DNA of 9,954 nt from an uncultured Desulfotignum sp. (GTDB taxonomy: Bacteria > Desulfobacterota > Desulfobacteria > Desulfobacterales > Desulfobacteraceae). Shown here one piece after another: positions 4,584 to 9,954 of the stretch. Where the stretch lies: positions 1-9,954 of the forward strand of contig CALGAJ010000065.1 in NCBI GenBank assembly GCA_937951975.1, written 5' to 3'. Below the pieces are notes generated by a model. It did no database searches, was not told the DNA's origin, and was given only the letters and a program-made list of their open reading frames with translations. The stretch's first letter is position 1, and each line of letters begins with the position of its first letter. Both the position numbers and the translations under genes were made by a program.

Positions 4584-7382
4584 ATGGATTATAAAAAAAC
4601 GCTCAACCTGCCTTCAACAAAGTTTGCCATGAAGGCCAACCTGCCCCAGAGAGAACCGGAACAGCTCAAACAATGGGATGAAAAAAAGATCTATGACAAA
4701 CTGCGGGAACAGGCCAAGGACCGGCCTTTGTTCATACTCCATGACGGCCCTCCGTATGCCAACGGCCATCTTCACATGGGCCATGCCATCAACAAGATTT
4801 TAAAGGACATCATTGTGAGATCCCGGCAGATGGCCGGGTTTAATGCGCCGTATGTGCCCGGATGGGACTGCCACGGGCTGCCCATCGAGCACAATGTGGA
4901 CAAGCAGCTGGGGTCGAAGAAAAAACAGATGACTCCGGTCCAGGTCCGGCAGGCGTGCCGGAAATATGCGGCCAAATTTGTGGATATCCAGAGAGACGAA
5001 TTCAAGCGGTTCGGCGTGGCCGGGCAGTGGGAGAATCCGTATCTGACCATGAATTCAGCCTATGAGGCCAGGATCGCCAAAGAGTGCGGTGAGTTTGCCC
5101 TGGCAGGGGACATGTTTCTGGGCAAAAAACCCATTTACTGGTGCTGCTCGTGCCAGACCGCCCTGGCGGAAGCGGAGATCGAGTACCATGATCACACCTC
5201 GCCCTCCATTTATGTGAAATTTGCCTTAAAAGACGATCTGTCGGACCTGATCCCGGATATCGGGGATACACCGGTGTCCATGGTGATCTGGACCACCACG
5301 CCCTGGACCATTCCCGCCAATTTAGGCGTCTGTATTCATCCCCAGTTTGTATATGCCGCCGTGAAAACAACCGATCACGGGATATTGATCGTGGCAAAGG
5401 AACTGGTGGAAAAAGTGATGCAGACCCTGGGACTGGAAGACTTTCAGGTGGTGGCGGAACTCAATGCCCTGGATCTGGAAAAAAAGATGTGCGTGCACCC
5501 CATTTATGGAACCGATTCCCTGGTCATTCTAGGGGACCATGTCACCCTGGAGGCCGGGACCGGGTGTGTGCACACCGCACCGGGCCACGGGGCGGATGAT
5601 CATGTGGTGGGCAAAAAATACGGACTGGACTGCTATTCCCCGGTGGAAGACAATGGCGTTTTTTCATCTGAGGTGCCGCTGTTCGGTGGAGAGTTCATTT
5701 TCAAGGCCAATGCGCACATCAATGAGGTGCTGGAAGAAAAAGGGGCGTTGCTGAAAAACGACAACCTGTCCCATTCCTACCCGCACTGCTGGCGGTGCAA
5801 AAACCCGGTGATCTACCGGGCCACACCCCAGTGGTTCATTTCCATGGACAAGCTGGGACTGCGGGAAAAAACCCTGGAGCAGATCAACCATGTGCAGTGG
5901 GTGCCGTCCTGGGGAAAAGAGCGCATCTATGCCATGATCGAGAACCGGCCGGACTGGTGCCTGTCCCGGCAGCGGTCCTGGGGGGTGCCCATCCCGGTGT
6001 TTCATTGCAGCGAGTGCAAGGAGATCTATGTGACCCGGGAATCTGTGGATAAGATCCATGCCCTTTTTTCCGAGCATTCATCCGACATCTGGTTTGAAAA
6101 AGAGGCGGCGGATCTTATGCCCGACAATGCGGTGTGCGCCAAATGCGGGAGCACGCATTTTACCAAGGATCACAATATTCTGGATGTATGGTTTGACTCC
6201 GGGATCAGCCATGCGGCCGTGCTCACGGAATTTCCGGGTCTTCAGCGGCCGGCCGACATGTACCTGGAAGGCTCGGACCAGCACAGAGGATGGTTTCATT
6301 CCTCATTGCTGACGGCCGTGGGCCGCACCGGCAAAGCGCCTTACAAGACCGTGCTCACCCATGGGTTTGTGGTGGATGAAAAAGGCCATAAAATGTCCAA
6401 ATCCGTGGGCAATGTGGTGGCACCGGAATCGGTGATCAAGCAGTACGGGGCCGATGTGCTCAGATTGTGGGCCGCGTCCGCCGATTACCGGGGGGATGTG
6501 AGCATTTCCAACAACATCATCAGGCAGCTGTCTGATGCCTACCGCCGGATCCGCAACACCTGCCGGTTCATGCTGGGCAATTTCTCGGATTTTGATGTCA
6601 CGGCCGATGCCAGGCCGGTTGCGGACATGGGGGAACTGGACCGGTTTATCCTGCACCGGCTGCACCAGGTGACGAAAAAAGCCGTGACCGCCTATGACAC
6701 TTATGAATTTCATACCATTTATCATGCGCTGCATAATTTCTGCGTGGTGGATCTGTCCGCGTTCTACCTGGATATCATCAAGGACCGGCTGTATACCTCA
6801 CCGCCGGCAAGCCCGGAGCGGCGGGATGCCCAGACGGTCATGGCCGTGATCCTGGACACCCTGGTCAAAATCATGGCCCCGCTGCTGCCGTTTACCGCGG
6901 AAGAGATCTATGCCCACATGCCGCCGGGCAAAGAGAAAAAAGAAAGCGTGCATATGGCATCCATGGCTGTGGCGGATCCGCAATGGGAGAACAGAGATCT
7001 GGCCGGCAAATGGACCTGGATTCTGTCTTTGCGGTCCGAGGTGACCAAAGCCCTGGAAGCGGCCCGGAAAGACAAACTCATCGGTCATCCCCTGGATGCG
7101 GCCGTGGAGATCAGACTGCCGGAAACGGAACTCAAAGGGTTTGTTCAGAATCTGGATATGCCGCTGGCTGATATCTTTATCGTGTCTTCCGCAGTCCTGA
7201 AAGACACGCTGGATTCTGAGGCATTTCAGAGCAGGGAGATTGCCGGACTGGAAATTGCCGTGAAAAAAGCCGCCGGAGAAAAATGTGAACGCTGCTGGCG
7301 GTTCAGCCGGACCATCGGGCAGGATGACCAGTATCCCGAGGCCTGTGACCGGTGTGCCTCGGCCTTGAACCAGATTCTGTAA
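4584..7382 (+). CDS. ileS: isoleucyl-tRNA synthetase
   Basis: Class I aminoacyl-tRNA synthetase that charges tRNA-Ile with isoleucine in the cytoplasm. At 932 residues it is the usual size of bacterial type 1 IleS. Visible: GPPYANGHLHMGHAINK with the HxGH signature at H64-H67; WTTTPWTIPAN at 236-246 and GTGCVHTAPGHGADD around 325-339, both belonging to the CP1 editing domain that removes valine; the KMSKS signature at 603-607; a helical anticodon-binding region from about 650 to 800; and a C-terminal zinc ribbon with cysteines 901, 904, 921 and 924 (CERCW...CDRC), as in the E. coli enzyme. A strong GGAGGA site lies just before ATG 4584. It is the first gene of the ileS-lspA-lgt-holA-pyk run, with lspA starting 12 nt after its stop. 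No missing motif and no sign of transfer. Confidence 0.99.
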   Translation: MDYKKTLNLPSTKFAMKANLPQREPEQLKQWDEKKIYDKLREQAKDRPLFILHDGPPYANGHLHMGHAINKILKDIIVRSRQMAGFNAPYVPGWDCHGLPIEHNVDKQLGSKKKQMTPVQVRQACRKYAAKFVDIQRDEFKRFGVAGQWENPYLTMNSAYEARIAKECGEFALAGDMFLGKKPIYWCCSCQTALAEAEIEYHDHTSPSIYVKFALKDDLSDLIPDIGDTPVSMVIWTTTPWTIPANLGVCIHPQFVYAAVKTTDHGILIVAKELVEKVMQTLGLEDFQVVAELNALDLEKKMCVHPIYGTDSLVILGDHVTLEAGTGCVHTAPGHGADDHVVGKKYGLDCYSPVEDNGVFSSEVPLFGGEFIFKANAHINEVLEEKGALLKNDNLSHSYPHCWRCKNPVIYRATPQWFISMDKLGLREKTLEQINHVQWVPSWGKERIYAMIENRPDWCLSRQRSWGVPIPVFHCSECKEIYVTRESVDKIHALFSEHSSDIWFEKEAADLMPDNAVCAKCGSTHFTKDHNILDVWFDSGISHAAVLTEFPGLQRPADMYLEGSDQHRGWFHSSLLTAVGRTGKAPYKTVLTHGFVVDEKGHKMSKSVGNVVAPESVIKQYGADVLRLWAASADYRGDVSISNNIIRQLSDAYRRIRNTCRFMLGNFSDFDVTADARPVADMGELDRFILHRLHQVTKKAVTAYDTYEFHTIYHALHNFCVVDLSAFYLDIIKDRLYTSPPASPERRDAQTVMAVILDTLVKIMAPLLPFTAEEIYAHMPPGKEKKESVHMASMAVADPQWENRDLAGKWTWILSLRSEVTKALEAARKDKLIGHPLDAAVEIRLPETELKGFVQNLDMPLADIFIVSSAVLKDTLDSEAFQSREIAGLEIAVKKAAGEKCERCWRFSRTIGQDDQYPEACDRCASALNQIL

Positions 7383-7394
7383 AAAAAGGACGCT

Positions 7395-7883
7395 GTGGGA
7401 AAAAGAGAACTCATACGTCTGACTTTGGTGAGCGGGGTGGTGGTCCTGGTGGATCAGATCACCAAAAAACTGATCATAGTCCATTTGGCGTTATATGAAT
7501 CCATCAGGGTGATTGACCATTTTTTCAATATTACCCATGTGCTGAACCCGGGCGGGGCGTTCGGTTTTTTTGCCACCCAGTCCCAGCTGGTGCGCAACCT
7601 GGTTTTTCTGGTATTATCGTCGTGTGTGGCCGGGTTTGTCTGCTGGTTCTACAGCCAGGCGGCAAAAACCCATGTGTTTCTGTCCTGGGGTTTGGCCCTG
7701 ATTTTCGGCGGGGCCGTCGGCAATCTCATTGACCGGTTCCGGTACGGGTATGTGGTGGATTTTCTGGATTTTTATGTGGGCACGGCCCACTGGCCCGCGT
7801 TCAATGTGGCGGATTCCGCCATCAGTATCGGCATGGTGATCCTGATCTATCATGTGATATTTAAAAAAATGCCGGAGATGTAA
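7395..7883 (+). CDS. lspA: lipoprotein signal peptidase (signal peptidase II)
   Basis: Inner-membrane aspartyl protease that cuts the signal peptide from diacylglyceryl-modified prolipoproteins, the step after Lgt. At 162 residues it has the standard size and four hydrophobic segments (about 7-25, 66-86, 95-112, 138-156). Conserved family blocks are present: VDQITKK near the N-terminus, LNPGGAFGFF (50-59), GGAVGNLIDR with catalytic D113, and FNVADSAISIG with catalytic D140. These match E. coli D114 and D141. The start is GTG 7395 with AAAGGA about 5 nt upstream. It lies 12 nt after ileS and 1 nt before lgt, so it should be co-transcribed and translationally linked. Confidence 0.98.
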   Translation: MGKRELIRLTLVSGVVVLVDQITKKLIIVHLALYESIRVIDHFFNITHVLNPGGAFGFFATQSQLVRNLVFLVLSSCVAGFVCWFYSQAAKTHVFLSWGLALIFGGAVGNLIDRFRYGYVVDFLDFYVGTAHWPAFNVADSAISIGMVILIYHVIFKKMPEM

Positions 7884-7884
7884 T

Positions 7885-8655
7885 ATGCATCCGATTCTGG
7901 TCCATTTCGGCAGCTTTACGCTGTATACATACGGGTTTTTTCTGGCCATGGGGTTTCTGGCCGCGGTCTGGTTTTCCAAACGCAATGCCCGGTTTTATGA
8001 TCTCAAGGCAGATGACATATCCGATCTGTTTTTTGTGATCCTGATATCCGGCATTGTGGGGGCCCGGCTGCTGTATGTCATCATCAATTTTGACGATTTT
8101 AAAACCAGTCCGCTGGATATATTCAAGCTGTGGAACGGGGGCCTGGTGTTTTTCGGCGGGTTCATCGGGGCCGTGGCTGCCTCCATTGTGACCCTCCGGA
8201 TCAAGAACCTGCCGTTTTTCAAGACCGCAGACACCATTGCACCGGGCGTGGCACTGGGACACGGCATCGGCCGGCTGGGGTGTTTTTTTGCCGGATGCTG
8301 CTACGGCCGGCAGTGTGATCTGCCCATTGCCGTGCAGTTTTCCCATCCGGAGAGTCTGGCACCGCTGCATGTGCCCCTGCATCCCACCCAGATCTACATG
8401 GTGGCGGCCAATCTGATTCTGTTTTTCATCCTGATATTTCTCCAGCGCCGCAAGCGGTTTCATGGGATGATTTTTTTAAGTTATATTATTTTATATTCCG
8501 TGTTCCGGTTTATCATTGAATTTTTCCGGGGGGATTTCAGGGGCGATGTTTACTTTGAATTTTTATCCGTATCCCAGGGAATCGGGATACTGGCCATTGT
8601 CATTGCCCTGGCGGCAATGGTGACACTGGCCCTGTCTTCTCGTGGCGACCGTTAA
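7885..8655 (+). CDS. lgt: prolipoprotein diacylglyceryl transferase
   Basis: Multi-pass inner-membrane enzyme that transfers diacylglyceryl from phosphatidylglycerol to the lipobox cysteine of prolipoproteins, the step before LspA. At 256 residues it has about seven hydrophobic segments. The Lgt signature GHGIGRLGCFFAGCCYG (125-141) gives R130, equivalent to E. coli R143. Y204, R208 and E212 match E. coli Y235, R239 and E243 in spacing. Odd points: E. coli H103 in the GG-x-x-x-H-GG loop corresponds to F90 (GGLVFFGG), N146 and E151 correspond to C133 and C138, and HPTQIYM has Met where Glu is common. The CxxxxCC version is, as I recall, typical of Desulfobacterota and others, so the enzyme is probably active. 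GGAG lies 7 nt before ATG 7885. The 3' end overlaps holA by 14 nt. Confidence 0.97.
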   Translation: MHPILVHFGSFTLYTYGFFLAMGFLAAVWFSKRNARFYDLKADDISDLFFVILISGIVGARLLYVIINFDDFKTSPLDIFKLWNGGLVFFGGFIGAVAASIVTLRIKNLPFFKTADTIAPGVALGHGIGRLGCFFAGCCYGRQCDLPIAVQFSHPESLAPLHVPLHPTQIYMVAANLILFFILIFLQRRKRFHGMIFLSYIILYSVFRFIIEFFRGDFRGDVYFEFLSVSQGIGILAIVIALAAMVTLALSSRGDR

Positions 8656-9832
8656 ACATCCCGGTCTGGACCAATGGCTGGCTGATGCCGGCAAACCCGT
8701 GCCCGGATTTGTCCTGTGTGCCGGGGAAACCTATCTGGTGCAAAAAGCCGTGGACCGGATCAAAGCCCGCCTGAATCCGGACAACACCCGCGGGTTTCAC
8801 CTGGAAACCCTGGATGGCCGTACCACGATCATGGGAGATGTGATCGAGCAGATCACCACGTTTTCTTTTTTCGGGGAGAAAAAAATGGTGCTGGTCCGCC
8901 AGGCCCCGATGTTTGCGGCCAAAACCGGGGCAGGGGAGGTGTCTTATTCGGAAAACGACCTGAAGCGGTTGTCTGACGTGGTTGAAAATGGCATTCCTGA
9001 GGGGCATTTTCTGGTGATGACCACGGCATCTTTGGACCGGCGCAGGAAAATCGTCAAAACCCTGGAAAAAACCGGGCTGATCATTGACTGCACCGTGCCC
9101 CAGGGAGCCAGAAAAGCGGATATGGATGATCAGCGCCAGGTGCTTCAGAACATGGCCGGACAGATTTTACGGCAAAACGGTAAAACCATGGATCCGGCGG
9201 CATTTTCCGAGGTTGCGGACCGCACCGGATTCAATCCGGCCCTGTTCGCCCGGAATCTTGAAAAACTGGCGGCTTATACCGGGAACCGTCCGGCCATTAC
9301 CCGGACCGATGTGGAAGCGGTTGTTCTTCGGGACAAAAAAGACCCGATTTTCAGCCTCACCAATGCGCTCATGGAAAAAAACACGGGTGATGCCCTGATG
9401 TATCTGTCGTCATTGCTCAAAGACGGGTTTCATGAATTGCAGATTCTTAAAGCCTTTGAAAACCTGGTGCGCCGCATGCTCCTGGTCAAGGCGTTTATGC
9501 TGGATTTTTCCAGGAACCACCCGGATATCCGGACGGACCGGATGAATTTCAATGCATTCAAACAGCAGATCATGCCGGCTATCATCGCCCATGATCAGGC
9601 AAAAAGATCTGTCAAAGACCTGGTGATCGCGCCCAATCCCAACAGCCCGTACCCGGTGTTCCAGACCGTTGAAAAATCCGCCCGGTTCTCCTTAAATGAG
9701 CTGAAAAACGCGCTGATTTCTCTGGGAGATCTGGATTATGCCCTGAAATCGTCATCCATCAGTGCCCAGGCCGGCATTGAACAGTTTGTGATGATATTCT
9801 GCAAAAAAGGAGGCCCGCATCATGCCGCGTAA
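8642..9832 (+). CDS. holA: DNA polymerase III subunit delta
   Basis: The delta subunit of the clamp loader, which opens the sliding clamp during replication. It is weakly conserved in sequence; recognition rests on the AAA+-like N-terminus (FVLCAGETYLVQKAVDRIKA, then FSFFGEKKMVLVR), the HFLVMTTASLDRRRKIVK region, the central RTGFNPALFARNLEKLAAY, the DPIFSLTNALMEKN segment, and the typical C-terminal DLDYALKSSSISAQAGIEQF. At 396 residues it is somewhat longer than the common 330-350. It starts with GTG 8642 inside the end of lgt (14-nt overlap) without a clear ribosome-binding site, so translation is probably coupled to lgt. Its 3' end overlaps the pyruvate kinase start by 11 nt. Confidence 0.9.
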   Translation: MATVKHPGLDQWLADAGKPVPGFVLCAGETYLVQKAVDRIKARLNPDNTRGFHLETLDGRTTIMGDVIEQITTFSFFGEKKMVLVRQAPMFAAKTGAGEVSYSENDLKRLSDVVENGIPEGHFLVMTTASLDRRRKIVKTLEKTGLIIDCTVPQGARKADMDDQRQVLQNMAGQILRQNGKTMDPAAFSEVADRTGFNPALFARNLEKLAAYTGNRPAITRTDVEAVVLRDKKDPIFSLTNALMEKNTGDALMYLSSLLKDGFHELQILKAFENLVRRMLLVKAFMLDFSRNHPDIRTDRMNFNAFKQQIMPAIIAHDQAKRSVKDLVIAPNPNSPYPVFQTVEKSARFSLNELKNALISLGDLDYALKSSSISAQAGIEQFVMIFCKKGGPHHAA

Positions 9833-9954
9833 GACCAAAATTATTGCCACCATTTCCAGTATGAACTGTTCGGCGGAATTTATTGAAAGACTGTATCGGG
9901 CCGGGATGAACGTGGTCCGGCTCAACACCGCCCACATGACCCATGAAGATGCCC
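9822..9954 (+). CDS. pyk: pyruvate kinase, N-terminal fragment
   Basis: The first 44 codons of a gene cut by the right edge. RKTKIIATISSMNCSAEFIE followed by LYRAGMNVVRLNTAHMTHED matches the start of pyruvate kinase, which makes ATP and pyruvate from phosphoenolpyruvate and ADP in glycolysis. The NVVRLNTAH block corresponds to the N-V-x-R-x-N-x-S/A-H active-site strand, where Arg and Asn contact phosphate and potassium. ATG 9822 has the best Shine-Dalgarno of the window, AAGGAGG at 9807-9813 with 8-nt spacing, and overlaps holA by 11 nt. The strong site suggests high expression independent of the upstream reading frames. The rest is off window, so completeness is unknown. Confidence 0.88.
   Translation, partial: MPRKTKIIATISSMNCSAEFIERLYRAGMNVVRLNTAHMTHEDA

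Noticed and set aside
6798..7484. 228-codon minus-strand frame across the end of ileS
   Set aside because: Antisense to strongly recognised ileS and lspA. It is His/Gln/Pro-rich, as expected for the reverse of GC-rich coding DNA.
7861..8463. 200-codon minus-strand frame over lgt
   Set aside because: Antisense to lgt; low-complexity His/Gln/Lys composition and no family pattern.
1..9954. CRISPR array, tRNA or rRNA genes
   Set aside because: No regularly spaced repeats, no cloverleaf or TTCGA-type T-arm context, and no rRNA-like stretches were seen on either strand.

Overview
The window looks like a chromosomal segment of a Gram-negative, probably sulfate-reducing, member of the Desulfobacterota (Desulfobacteraceae-like). 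The basis is the protein style (a CxxC-rich Lgt signature, an IleS with a C-terminal zinc ribbon, a pyruvate kinase start of the Desulfobacterota type), the ileS-lspA-lgt-holA gene order, and GC-rich codon use with many GTG starts. This placement is inference from remembered families, not a search result.

The right half (about 3.4-9.95 kb, + strand) is ordinary, well-kept housekeeping DNA. It holds a membrane-anchored family 2 glycosyltransferase with its own promoter. A clear sigma70-type promoter follows, and then a tight run of ileS, lspA, lgt, holA and the start of a pyruvate kinase gene. From ileS to pyk the genes are separated by 1-12 nt or overlap by 11-14 nt, so they probably form one operon. 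LspA and Lgt are consecutive enzymes of lipoprotein maturation.

The left part (1-3.38 kb, - strand) is a decayed accessory region. Read 5'->3' on the minus strand it holds: (i) a winged-helix/degenerate nucleotidyltransferase regulator whose promoter is straddled by a perfect 11-bp inverted repeat; (ii) an AlbA_2/RecG-like gene that has lost its middle and changed frame; (iii) a 0.2-kb relic of a beta-CASP metallo-beta-lactamase gene made of separate pieces joined by internal deletions; (iv) an AT-rich toxin-antitoxin pair (antitoxin plus a TumE/DUF6516-type toxin) whose toxin has a +1 frameshift exactly at a stop codon; (v) a full-looking beta-CASP nuclease gene that starts inside the toxin stop codon (GTGA) and runs off the left edge. 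The relic and the intact nuclease gene share near-identical segments, so the toxin-antitoxin cassette sits between two copies of the same gene, one intact and one wrecked.

No RNA gene, CRISPR array, insertion sequence or phage gene is visible. I do not claim a wholly new system. The most interesting material is the nuclease relic / toxin-antitoxin / nuclease arrangement, the frameshifted toxin, and the regulator's operator-promoter architecture.
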